Part shown: one piece after another, positions 7,371-14,962 of the stretch
Numbering within the stretch: position 1 is the stretch's first letter
How the letters are laid out: each line of letters begins with the position of its first letter
From: WFTC01 sp047635955
GTDB lineage: Bacteria; Patescibacteriota; Gracilibacteria; UBA1369; 2-02-FULL-48-14
Assembly: GCA_047635955.1 (NCBI GenBank)
Contig: JBLIGW010000014.1
Span: 1-15,016 of the forward strand
DNA: 15,016 nt
Reading direction: 5' to 3'
Translations under genes and position numbers: made by a program
Notes under the pieces: model-generated
What the model saw: the letters and a program-made list of their open reading frames with translations, nothing else
Databases searched by the model: none
What the model was told of the DNA's origin: nothing

Positions 7371-8498
7371 TTAGTTTTTGCGCACCGTTTTTATTACAAT
7401 GGCTAGAATGACCGTTGCTGCAAGTCCCATTGCAAGCCAAGGAAGCCACGGTAGATTTTCCGTTAATCGGCTTTCTTCGTCATCACACACATCACCTAAA
7501 CCATCACCATCTGAGTCTTTTTGGTTCTTATTAGCAAAGTCTGGACAGTTGTCTTCACCATCTTGAATTCCGTCTCCATCATGATCTTCACACACGTCAC
7601 CCAATCCATTTTGGTCCACATCCGTCTGATCAGCATTCACAACATAAATGCAGTTGTCTTCAGAATCGATAAGCCCATCTTCGTCCTTATCTGGTTCAAC
7701 AAAAAGAGCGTTAGATTCTTTTTCACCCAACGTGGCTTCAAGTGCATCTTCACGTTCAAGAGTTCCTCCTTCTTCAGCAGAAATATTCGTATAGATCGCA
7801 GCATCAATATAGAGTTCATAAGTTTCACCAGGCCTTCCAAGCCAAACTAAATGAGAAGCACCTTCCTCTTTGTTTTTATCAGTCAAAGTCATTTCCGTCA
7901 TTTGCAAAGGTTGAGAGTGCCAGAATTCTACTTTCCATTTACTGGCAGTGGTCTCAGGGAAAGTAACGCTAGAGCTAGTTAAATCTGTCCGAGCAATAAG
8001 CGTTATCCATTCATCAAGTACCTCACCCGAGTAGGAGAAAAGGGCAATTTCATCAGGTCTTGCTACTTCTTTAGCTAAACTCAAAACAAGTTCGGAGCTC
8101 GTCAAATGTTCACTAGATTCAAAAATCATGTAAGCCTCTCCCTCGTCCTCATCCAAGTCAAAATAAGTAAAACTTGAATAGTCTTCATCAAATAAATTTT
8201 CTGCATCACCCTTCAAAGCAGAACTTTCAATTTCTTCAAAAGAGATCGTATTATAATCTTGATAAAGTTTTGTTGCCTGAGCTTCTTGACTCTCAACTTC
8301 TAAAATAGTGTAACCAAGTGCGTGACTAGAAGGCAGCTCAAGAATCAGCTCTGATGCCACTTCAATTTCAGGAACTTGAATGAGGTAAGTGGCTTGAAAA
8401 TTTAGGAGAAATACATCTAGCGGTGCACCTGCAAATACAGAGGGAGCCATTAGCCCCACAACAAGAGAAGTGATAAGAATCGATTTAAGTGATTTCAT
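7371..8498 (-). CDS. Secreted, C-terminally anchored protein with discoidin-like domain and TSP3 calcium-binding repeats
   Basis: The 375-residue protein is acidic and looks surface-exposed. Residues 1-23 form a signal peptide (MKSLKS, a hydrophobic core, then SVFA before Gly24). This favours ATG at 8498; an in-frame upstream ATG at 8552 would add 18 residues ahead of the signal and overlap the previous gene. Residues about 95-205 resemble a discoidin/F5-8 type C galactose-binding-like beta sandwich: NLFDEDYSSFTYF, ELVLSLAKEVARPDEIALFS, WKVEFWHSQPLQMTEMTL. Residues about 268-339 carry thrombospondin type 3 repeats with Asp-rich calcium loops (DKDEDGLIDSEDNC, DHDGDGIQDGEDNCP, DSDGDGLGDVCDD) and the usual paired Cys. 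A membrane helix spans about 350-370 and ends in KTVRKN, so the protein is probably anchored with its bulk outside. It starts 4 bases after the upstream membrane protein stop, so the two are likely co-transcribed. The ligand is unknown. Confidence 0.85.
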   Translation of the reverse strand: MKSLKSILITSLVVGLMAPSVFAGAPLDVFLLNFQATYLIQVPEIEVASELILELPSSHALGYTILEVESQEAQATKLYQDYNTISFEEIESSALKGDAENLFDEDYSSFTYFDLDEDEGEAYMIFESSEHLTSSELVLSLAKEVARPDEIALFSYSGEVLDEWITLIARTDLTSSSVTFPETTASKWKVEFWHSQPLQMTEMTLTDKNKEEGASHLVWLGRPGETYELYIDAAIYTNISAEEGGTLEREDALEATLGEKESNALFVEPDKDEDGLIDSEDNCIYVVNADQTDVDQNGLGDVCEDHDGDGIQDGEDNCPDFANKNQKDSDGDGLGDVCDDEESRLTENLPWLPWLAMGLAATVILAIVIKTVRKN

Positions 8499-8502
8499 AA
8501 AA

Positions 8503-10194
8503 TTATTTAGATTTTTTTTCAAAGAAAGCCGTAAGAATAAAGAGAACCCCAATGACTACAAACGTAATGATTCGTTCCACCAAAGACATGGTCCAAATTT
8601 CCACTAAAACTAGTCTTAAGAGAACCAAAGCCAATATAGCGCTTCCGGCCCATTTGAAATCCTTCAAATGTTTAACCACTCCTTTAAAGAACAAGACCAG
8701 TCCCACCAAAGTGTAAATCACTAAAGCAGTTCCATGGGCATAATCACTTGTCAGATAAACCTCCAAAGATCGCCAAATAATGGCAAAAACGAAGAAGCTA
8801 GACGCTGCCATTGAAATCAGTTTTGTCGTGGTCGATCCAGGGTCTTCATTCCCCCGTTTTTCAAAATTATGAAGAATCAGTGCCGTCCCCGCCAAAGACA
8901 GAGCCACAAAGGCCAAAGTCAGGGCATCAATATTAAACAGGTCTGTGCCCCATCGGCTAGTCATGCTTTCCGTGGCAATCAAAACCGGCACTACTTGCAA
9001 TCCCACCGCCGCAATCACTGCTTTTTTGTCTTTAAGCAAGTAAGCCGCCATCGCAACAAAGATCAAGGCCTCCACGGCAAAGACCATGGCTAAAATTTCT
9101 CCATCATATTCAAATATACTGGCAGCTCCCAAGAGCACCACGGCACCCGCACTGTGTAAGTAAATACTTTTAATGGGCATCTTTCTCTCATTGAAAAGCA
9201 AACTCACTCCCATAGACAAGATCGCTACCGCCGCTAAAACTAAACTTTGAGCCTCTACAGGGACATAACTTTCAACCCAAACAATTCCTAAGAAAACCGT
9301 CAGTAAGGTCGTCACAAGATCACTAACTTGCACTTTCTTCTCATGCAAAATTCCCAATGAATTTCCCACAAAGAATAAAGCGTAAAACAGTCCAATAAAG
9401 AGCCACGCTACATTCACAGAAAGGGTATCAAAAATCTCAAAAGGAAGTGTGTAGAACGCGATGCTGATGATCGCCAAAGATACAAGTTCTCTCCACCCTC
9501 TCAAGGCCACGACCACAAAGACACCAAGACACAAAAGGAACAAATACCCACTCAAAACAAGGTAGTCCTGAGATGGACTCGCCGTCATCAAAGGCGCCAC
9601 AATTCCTCCTAGAAAGGAGGTCACTGCTAAAGACAAAGCTCGTTCTTTTATGGCAATAACCGTAGTCAAAACCACCACCAAACTCATGATTCCCAGCGCT
9701 GATCCAGGAGTGAAGAAATCATAATATTCTCGAGCAGCAAAAGTAGTTAAAAGGAGTGCCGTTGTTCCAAGCACAATTAAAACCTGACCAGGAACTCGTC
9801 GTTTTTCCATAGCTAAATATCCTCCAGCTAAAATTCCTGTCCCTGCAAGCATTCCCAAAGCAACTCGTCCCACTGGACCAATCCAATCATTCAAGAAGGA
9901 ATATCGAACAAACCAAGTCAAAGCCAATAAAATCATCAAAGACCCCATTTTCATTAAAAAGTCTTCTTTCATCCACACTATAAGTTTATTCACTACCGTA
10001 GGTTCACCCTTGTCATAACCACGTTCATAATCATCAGTACTTGGTACGATATTAGCCACTGCTTTTGCTTTTCGCTTCACAGGTTTAGACTGTTTCAACC
10101 CTTTCATTGAGTGCTTCAACTTTGAAAGCTTCACAAAAACAACTACGAAAAGGCATAGCTCTACAAAGATCCAGAAACCATCACCAGAAAACAT
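8503..10194 (-). CDS. DUF2339-like multi-pass membrane protein
   Basis: The 563-residue integral membrane protein has one N-terminal helix (about 6-22) and a basic cytoplasmic-looking stretch (24-45). Many further hydrophobic segments run from about 80 to the C-terminus, roughly fifteen or more in total. The segments NKLIVWMKEDFLMKMGSLMILLALTWF (69-95), WIGPVGRVALGMLAG (104-118) and FLGGIVAPLM (194-203) match the conserved pattern I know from DUF2339 predicted membrane proteins. Family function is not established. Typical DUF2339 proteins are longer, so this is a short member. The C-terminus FFEKKSK is basic. The gene stands first in the co-directional block and lies 87 bases from divergent carA, with no convincing promoter of its own on the minus strand. 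Pairing with the adjacent anchored TSP3 protein suggests an envelope-related role, which is inference. Confidence 0.8.
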   Translation of the reverse strand: MFSGDGFWIFVELCLFVVVFVKLSKLKHSMKGLKQSKPVKRKAKAVANIVPSTDDYERGYDKGEPTVVNKLIVWMKEDFLMKMGSLMILLALTWFVRYSFLNDWIGPVGRVALGMLAGTGILAGGYLAMEKRRVPGQVLIVLGTTALLLTTFAAREYYDFFTPGSALGIMSLVVVLTTVIAIKERALSLAVTSFLGGIVAPLMTASPSQDYLVLSGYLFLLCLGVFVVVALRGWRELVSLAIISIAFYTLPFEIFDTLSVNVAWLFIGLFYALFFVGNSLGILHEKKVQVSDLVTTLLTVFLGIVWVESYVPVEAQSLVLAAVAILSMGVSLLFNERKMPIKSIYLHSAGAVVLLGAASIFEYDGEILAMVFAVEALIFVAMAAYLLKDKKAVIAAVGLQVVPVLIATESMTSRWGTDLFNIDALTLAFVALSLAGTALILHNFEKRGNEDPGSTTTKLISMAASSFFVFAIIWRSLEVYLTSDYAHGTALVIYTLVGLVLFFKGVVKHLKDFKWAGSAILALVLLRLVLVEIWTMSLVERIITFVVIGVLFILTAFFEKKSK

Positions 10195-10243
10195 AATACG
10201 TGGGATTAACTGACTTAGACAGGCTGATAATACACGCTTAGCA

Positions 10244-10272
10244 TTGAAAAAGCCTTAATTATTCGCTAAAGT
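10244..10272 (+). promoter_or_regulatory. Candidate carA promoter
   Basis: TTGAAA (10244-10249), a 17-base spacer and TAAAGT (10267-10272) precede the carA ATG by 9 bases, predicting a leader of only about 2-3 bases. The intervening GTGCTCCAGAA has no Shine-Dalgarno match. The -35 and -10 each match four of six consensus bases. Confidence 0.45.
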
Positions 10273-10281
10273 GCTCCAGAA

Positions 10282-11373
10282 ATGACTAAACAAATCCTTA
10301 CATTAACGCTTGAAGACGGAACCCAGCTCACTGGGAAGGCCTTCGGCGCTTTTGAAGAAACGGAAGGTGAAGTGGTTTTCACTACTGGAATGGTAGGTTA
10401 CCCGGAAAGTCTCACCGATCCTTCATTTAAAGATCAAATCTTAGTATTCACAACTCCGCTTGTGGGGAATTACGGAGTGCCTATTGAAGAACTGGACGAA
10501 CACAAAATGAGCAAGTGGTTTGAAAGCCTACGAATTCACGTGAAAGGTCTGATCGTATCTGATTACAGCGAAGTTTACTCTCACTGGAATGCCAATAAGA
10601 GTCTGTCTGACTGGATGAAAGAATACGGAATTCCTGGAATCACTGGAATAGACACTCGTGCCCTTACGAAAAAACTACGTGAAGAAGGTGCCCTACTTGG
10701 AAAGATTCACTACGAAGACACAAAGCCAAGTGATGAATTTTACGATCCAAACAAAGAAAACCTGGTTGCTAAAGTCAGCGTTTCTGAAGTCCACACTTAC
10801 GGAGAAGGTGAAAAACACGTGGCAATTATAGACACGGGAATCAAAACCAACATTCTTCGAAGCTTCCTCAAGCGTGAAACTAAAATCACTATTTTTCCAT
10901 GGAACCAATCTCCTTTTGATTACGAGAAAGAAAACGATATGAAATTTGATGGTTACTTCTTTGCCAACGGACCTGGAGACCCAGAACGATTAGACGAAAC
11001 GGTAAGCATCATGAAGGAAGCAATCAGCCAATCTAAACCTGTATTTGGAATCTGTTTAGGAAACCAACTCATGGGACGAGCGGCCGGAGCTAAAACTTAC
11101 AAACTCAAATACGGACATCGAGGGCAAAACCAACCTTGTACAGATCTTATGACAGGACGATGTTACATCACCTCTCAAAATCACGGATTCGCCGTGGATC
11201 CAAAAGGACTCCCAAATGACTGGGAAGTTTGGTTCGAAAACACCAACGACCAAAGTGTGGAAGGCCTTCGACACAAAACCAAACCTTACTTCAGCGTGCA
11301 GTTCCACCCGGAAGCTTGCCCTGGACCAACTGACACAGACTATCTCTTCGATATGTTTGTAGAGATGCTTTAA
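10282..11373 (+). CDS. carA: Carbamoyl-phosphate synthase small (glutaminase) subunit
   Basis: This subunit hydrolyses glutamine and passes ammonia to the large subunit to make carbamoyl phosphate for PyrB and, where present, arginine synthesis. The 363-residue length is normal. The N-terminal CarA domain has FTTGMVGYPESLTDPSF (33-49) and ITGIDTRALTKKLRE (120-134). The C-terminal class I glutamine amidotransferase domain has FANGPGDP (227-234), the nucleophile elbow FGICLGNQ with Cys258, KYGHRGQNQP (276-285), and FHPEA with His342 and Glu344, so the catalytic triad is complete. The large subunit carB is not in the window, so it must be encoded elsewhere if the enzyme is functional. The gene is divergent from the pyrimidine block and convergent with purT. 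Its TAA shares bases with the purT stop. Confidence 0.96.
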   Translation: MTKQILTLTLEDGTQLTGKAFGAFEETEGEVVFTTGMVGYPESLTDPSFKDQILVFTTPLVGNYGVPIEELDEHKMSKWFESLRIHVKGLIVSDYSEVYSHWNANKSLSDWMKEYGIPGITGIDTRALTKKLREEGALLGKIHYEDTKPSDEFYDPNKENLVAKVSVSEVHTYGEGEKHVAIIDTGIKTNILRSFLKRETKITIFPWNQSPFDYEKENDMKFDGYFFANGPGDPERLDETVSIMKEAISQSKPVFGICLGNQLMGRAAGAKTYKLKYGHRGQNQPCTDLMTGRCYITSQNHGFAVDPKGLPNDWEVWFENTNDQSVEGLRHKTKPYFSVQFHPEACPGPTDTDYLFDMFVEML

Positions 11374-12527
11374 CGGTCAGTAATCTTCGCAATCAACTCC
11401 TTCCCTCGCTCAAGGGCATTTTCACCATAGGTCAGAATCACTGCCATTCGTCGGCCTTTGTGGCTGTCTGGTTTTCCAAAAACTCTCACCACGGCATCTT
11501 CCGCGAAGCATTCTTCAGGTATCGTGAGGACCGGTTCTTCTGATTCAGAGCTAGCTTTATAAGCTGCGCTCGCACCCGGCCCATAAGTGTGGAATGCCAA
11601 GGGAAGTCCAAGCACCGCACGTACATGCAGGGCAAATTCACTTTGGCTTTGAGTCATCATTGTCACCATTCCGGTATCATGAGGACGAGGACTCAATTCT
11701 GAAAAATAAACATCCTCTCCTTTCACAAAGAACTCCACTCCAAATATCCCGCGACCTCCGAGTCCATCGGTGACTTTTTTAGCCATGGCCTCTGCTTTTT
11801 TTTGAACCGCTTCTGCCATTTCCATCGGCTGCCAGCTAAAAATATAATCTCCATCTTGCTGGGTGTGACCAATGGGATCACAGAAAACCGTTTCGTGCTC
11901 CGTTCGTGCCGTCATCAGGGTGATTTCATAATCAAACTCAATAAATTCTTCCACGATCAATTCACTCGCATCTCCTCGGGCCTCCTGAGAAATTTGCCAT
12001 GAGCGTTCAATGTCTTCCGGGCTACGAGCCACACTTTGTCCGTGTCCTGATGAACTCATCACTGGTTTGATCACACAAGGATAACCAAGCTCATCCGCCG
12101 CAGCGCCTAGTTCCTCCTGATTTTTTACAAAACGGTATTTACTAGTCAAAAGCCCCAGGTCTTCCGACGCGTATTTACGAATGTTCTTTCGGTTCATGGA
12201 TTTGTTCACCGCTTCGGCATTTGGTATCACATGAAAGCCTTCCGCTTCCAATTCAAACAGGGCCTCAATACTGAGGGCTTCAATTTCAGGCAAAATGTAA
12301 TCAGGTTTTTCTTTTCGAATAAGGTCCATCACGGCTGCTTTGTCTTTCATGTCCACCACGTAACTTCGATTCGCCACCGAATGAGCGGGAGCATCCGGAT
12401 AACGATCCACGGCAATGGTTTCAACACCAAGACGTTGAGCTTCAATAACGACTTCTTTACCAAGTTCACCGCTTCCAAGGAGCATGATCTTAATCGAGTT
12501 TGATTTCAAAGGTGCTGGGAAATCCAT
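11370..12527 (-). CDS. purT: Formate-dependent phosphoribosylglycinamide formyltransferase (GAR transformylase 2)
   Basis: This ATP-grasp enzyme formylates GAR using formate and ATP, replacing the folate-dependent PurN in purine synthesis. The 385-residue form begins at ATG 12527, placing IMLLGSGELGKE (14-25) where it lies in E. coli PurT; an in-frame GTG at 12575 would add 16 unconserved residues. Matching blocks include VDRYPDAPAHSVANRS, DYILPEIEALS, YPCVIKPVMSSSGHGQS (the ATP-grasp lysine and glycine-rich loop), EFDYEITLMTAR, DPIGHTQQDGDYIFSWQP, GVEFFVKGEDVYFSELSPRPHDTGMVT (Mg ligands, described by parts) and ASAAYKA. All catalytic regions appear intact. The stop is interleaved with that of carA (4-base overlap). 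No purine riboswitch is seen upstream in the 98-base gap shared with the divergent exonuclease gene. Confidence 0.96.
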   Translation of the reverse strand: MDFPAPLKSNSIKIMLLGSGELGKEVVIEAQRLGVETIAVDRYPDAPAHSVANRSYVVDMKDKAAVMDLIRKEKPDYILPEIEALSIEALFELEAEGFHVIPNAEAVNKSMNRKNIRKYASEDLGLLTSKYRFVKNQEELGAAADELGYPCVIKPVMSSSGHGQSVARSPEDIERSWQISQEARGDASELIVEEFIEFDYEITLMTARTEHETVFCDPIGHTQQDGDYIFSWQPMEMAEAVQKKAEAMAKKVTDGLGGRGIFGVEFFVKGEDVYFSELSPRPHDTGMVTMMTQSQSEFALHVRAVLGLPLAFHTYGPGASAAYKASSESEEPVLTIPEECFAEDAVVRVFGKPDSHKGRRMAVILTYGENALERGKELIAKITDR

Positions 12528-12589
12528 ATATTGTGGTTTTAAGTTGATTCCAGCATAGCAGAGCCTGAACTTCACTTCACATTTATTGC

Positions 12590-12618
12590 TTGTCCTACAT
12601 GTATCAACACATTAGAAT
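12590..12618 (+). promoter_or_regulatory. Candidate promoter for the exonuclease/pseudo-helicase gene
   Basis: TTGTCC (12590-12595), a 17-base spacer and TAGAAT (12613-12618) end 7 bases before the ATG at 12626. This predicts transcription starting at or next to the start codon and supports that start over the upstream in-frame TTG (12590) and ATG (12599), which would lie inside the promoter. No ribosome-binding sequence is visible before any of the three. Confidence 0.45.
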
Positions 12619-12625
12619 TAAGCCA

Positions 12626-14890
12626 ATGTTTATATGTCTTGATGTCGAAACCACCGGACTCAACCCTAAAGAGGACCACTTGATTGAAGTGGCTATTGTT
12701 CGTTTTGATTATGAAAAAATGTACGATGAGTGGAGCACTCTGGTGAAACCACCCATTCCTATTCCTGCATTTGTAAAAGGCCTCACTGGGATTAATGATG
12801 AAATGGTGGCAGACGCTCCCCTTTTGGCAGACATCGCAGATATAGTAAGAAGCAAAATCAATGACGATGAGCCTATCATGGGACACTTCATCTTTTTTGA
12901 TACTGGCTTCCTTCGTGAACACGGAATTGATCTTCCAAATGCTGAGCTAGATAGCTGTCAGCTCACCCAAGCTTTGCTACACAATGAACCTAGTTACAGT
13001 CTAGAAATTCTTGTTGAAAAACTAGGCCTCACTCAACCCAATGCTCACCGAGCCTTGGATGACGTAAAAGCTAATATTGAACTATTTTGGGCATTGTGTG
13101 ATCACGTTCGTGCCATGAGCAACGAAGAAAAAGAAGACATCCGACCTATTTTAGAAAAAAGTGAATGGCAGTGGGCAGAATTCATTCTTCCTCTACTTGA
13201 TCAAGATGGTGGAAAGAAAATCGAAGACACTCCGATGCCAAAAAATGTTTCTTCATCGGAACATCTACAACTCAAAGAACTCGTGGAAACGACGCCATTC
13301 CTACTTGAAGAAAGCAGTCACACTTACCAAGACTTGATTAATTATAGCCTTGGACTTGAAGGCGAAACGCTACTCAGTGTTCCAAATTTGGAACTAATGC
13401 CGGAGCATCCAGAACTAGGAGTCTTGAAGCACCCAACCGATTATTTAGAGCAAGATCGTTTGGATCTTTTCCTTCAAAAAGAGCGACTCACGACGGCTGA
13501 AACAATGCTCGGAATGAAGCTCAAACTTTGGACTCACAAAACTGAAACCGGTGACAAGAACGAACTACGAATTATTAAATCTGAAAAAGACATTTGGTTT
13601 GATGTGTGTGGACAAGAAAATAGTGACTCAGAATCTTACTACGCCAAAGCACTAAAGAATGCCGAAGGCAAAAGAATCACCGCTATCAATCATCATTATT
13701 TCCTCAAAGATCGAAGTCGAAAAACACCATTACTACCTGCGATGCAGCATATTGTAATGGGAGAAATTGAGCACCTAGTGAGACAACTTGAGTACTCCTG
13801 GCACATTCGATTGGGTGAAAGTCGTTTCCTTAATGACCTTCGTCGACTCAAAGCTGAGAACCCAAAAATGGAAGAAATCATTGATCACATTGCCACTAAA
13901 GTAGCGATTTTCTATGGCTTCATAGGCATGGAGCTTCAACGTTATGGGACTCCCAAAGATCCCAGGCATCCTATTGTGATTGAAGGCCACCACCGAAACA
14001 CTTCAGAATGGAATAGAGTCGTTGCCTCCGCGAGCTCAATTGCCGCTGCCGTTGCGGCCTTAGATGTGAAGGAAAGCCCTACAAAGGACGAACTTTCTCA
14101 CTACATCGACTACCTACATAAAATTGTAAACACACCCAGTGCCTTGATCTGGATGGCCACGAGTTACGACGATATGCCTCTGATACACTCCTTCCCTCAA
14201 GACACTCGTAAACTATTCAGTGAACGTGTTTGGAAAACAGATGCGGAGCTTCATCTTTTTGCGCACCACGCGGATCTCGATGATGATTTTAAATTCATTC
14301 GCACTGAACTCGCACTGCCTGATCAAATGCTTAGCCTCTCCCCTGGTGGGCCAATGCCAGAACCTATTTTTCACTCTGAAGTCCGAATACCAAATCCGAA
14401 AGATGCTGCCAATGTAGCCGCTTGCGTCAAAGCTGTTGAAGCTGAACTTCCTAAGACGGAAGGAAACGTAATGATACTTGTAACTTCTATGCGAGTGGCC
14501 GAACAGTTTTTCTACAAGTTCAACAATCGAATGGAAAAACATGACCGGAAACTTTTTGTAATGAACATGACTGGAAGCCTAGGGAAAGTAGTGAAAATGT
14601 CTGAAAAAACGGCCGGACGAAATCTATTTGTAGGAAATGAAATTCTACTGCAACGTCTGCTTGATGAAAACGTGCCACTCACCTTGATGGCCGTTCACAA
14701 GCTTCCTTTTTCTTATCCTGATGCACCCATCCAAAAAGCTCGTAGTTCCCACTACGGCAACGTATACAAGGAGTTTTCCCTACCACAAGCCAAGCTTCGT
14801 CACCAAATGAACATAAGCAAATTCCTTGGGAACGACTGGGAAGGTAAAAAAATCTTACTCCTCGACCCTCGCATTGGAGATCTGTTTTAA
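12626..14890 (+). CDS. DnaQ-type 3'-5' exonuclease fused to a degenerate DinG-like (XPD/Rad3-family) helicase
   Basis: Residues 1-165 (from ATG 12626) are a DEDDh exonuclease: Asp6 and Glu8 in DVETTGL, Asp92 in GHFIFFDTGFL, and His141 with Asp146 in AHRALDD, all intact. Residues about 215-754 align by eye with DinG from end to end but lack its engine. Where DinG has the P-loop (EA-G-T-G-T-G-K-T/S), this protein has LLEESSHTYQ (226-235). The DEAH box is GEIEH (379-383). Motif III SAT is AHH (546-548), and motif VI Q-x-x-G-R-x-x-R is QMNISKFL (727-734). Of four iron-sulfur cysteines only Cys328 seems left. Scaffold landmarks remain: YLEQDR, LWTHKTETGD, AINHHYFLKD, LVTSMR, HKLPFSYPDAP and LLLDPR. 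Expected activity is single-strand DNA or RNA exonuclease without ATP-driven unwinding; S. aureus DinG is a known helicase turned nuclease. An in-frame TTG at 12590 and ATG at 12599 are alternative starts. Confidence 0.85.
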   Translation: MFICLDVETTGLNPKEDHLIEVAIVRFDYEKMYDEWSTLVKPPIPIPAFVKGLTGINDEMVADAPLLADIADIVRSKINDDEPIMGHFIFFDTGFLREHGIDLPNAELDSCQLTQALLHNEPSYSLEILVEKLGLTQPNAHRALDDVKANIELFWALCDHVRAMSNEEKEDIRPILEKSEWQWAEFILPLLDQDGGKKIEDTPMPKNVSSSEHLQLKELVETTPFLLEESSHTYQDLINYSLGLEGETLLSVPNLELMPEHPELGVLKHPTDYLEQDRLDLFLQKERLTTAETMLGMKLKLWTHKTETGDKNELRIIKSEKDIWFDVCGQENSDSESYYAKALKNAEGKRITAINHHYFLKDRSRKTPLLPAMQHIVMGEIEHLVRQLEYSWHIRLGESRFLNDLRRLKAENPKMEEIIDHIATKVAIFYGFIGMELQRYGTPKDPRHPIVIEGHHRNTSEWNRVVASASSIAAAVAALDVKESPTKDELSHYIDYLHKIVNTPSALIWMATSYDDMPLIHSFPQDTRKLFSERVWKTDAELHLFAHHADLDDDFKFIRTELALPDQMLSLSPGGPMPEPIFHSEVRIPNPKDAANVAACVKAVEAELPKTEGNVMILVTSMRVAEQFFYKFNNRMEKHDRKLFVMNMTGSLGKVVKMSEKTAGRNLFVGNEILLQRLLDENVPLTLMAVHKLPFSYPDAPIQKARSSHYGNVYKEFSLPQAKLRHQMNISKFLGNDWEGKKILLLDPRIGDLF

Positions 14891-14935
14891 GATTAAGGCC
14901 AGCACACAAACCTGATTCAAAACAGTCAGCTTACT

Positions 14936-14954
14936 TATAGTCTTCTACTATAAA
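14936..14954 (+). promoter_or_regulatory. Candidate -10 with overlapping perfect inverted repeat upstream of the last gene
   Basis: TATAAA (14949-14954) lies 8 bases before the ATG at 14963, which fits the short-leader pattern seen elsewhere in the window. It overlaps a perfect 6-base inverted repeat, TATAGT (14936-14941) and ACTATA (14947-14952), separated by CTTCT. The repeat could be an operator covering the -10. No convincing -35 stands at 17 bases. Confidence 0.35.
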
Positions 14955-14962
14955 TACATTTT

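Noticed and set aside
9605..9620. CCTCC/GGAGG hairpin-like repeat and an AGGAGG-like sequence.
   Set aside because: It lies inside the DUF2339-like coding sequence and is explained by codons for a Gly-Gly stretch. No open frame of value starts after it.
10221..10255. AGGCT-N25-AGCCT inverted repeat in the gap between the membrane protein gene and carA.
   Set aside because: Five-base arms with a 25-base spacer are expected by chance, and no symmetrical core is visible.
12572..12922. 116-codon minus-strand open frame opposite the start of the exonuclease gene.
   Set aside because: It is antisense to a well-supported exonuclease domain and has no recognisable motif, so it is a shadow frame.
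14911..14930. CTGATT-CAAAAC-AGTCAG stem after the exonuclease gene as a possible terminator.
   Set aside because: The stem is short, includes a G-T pair and is not followed by a T run.
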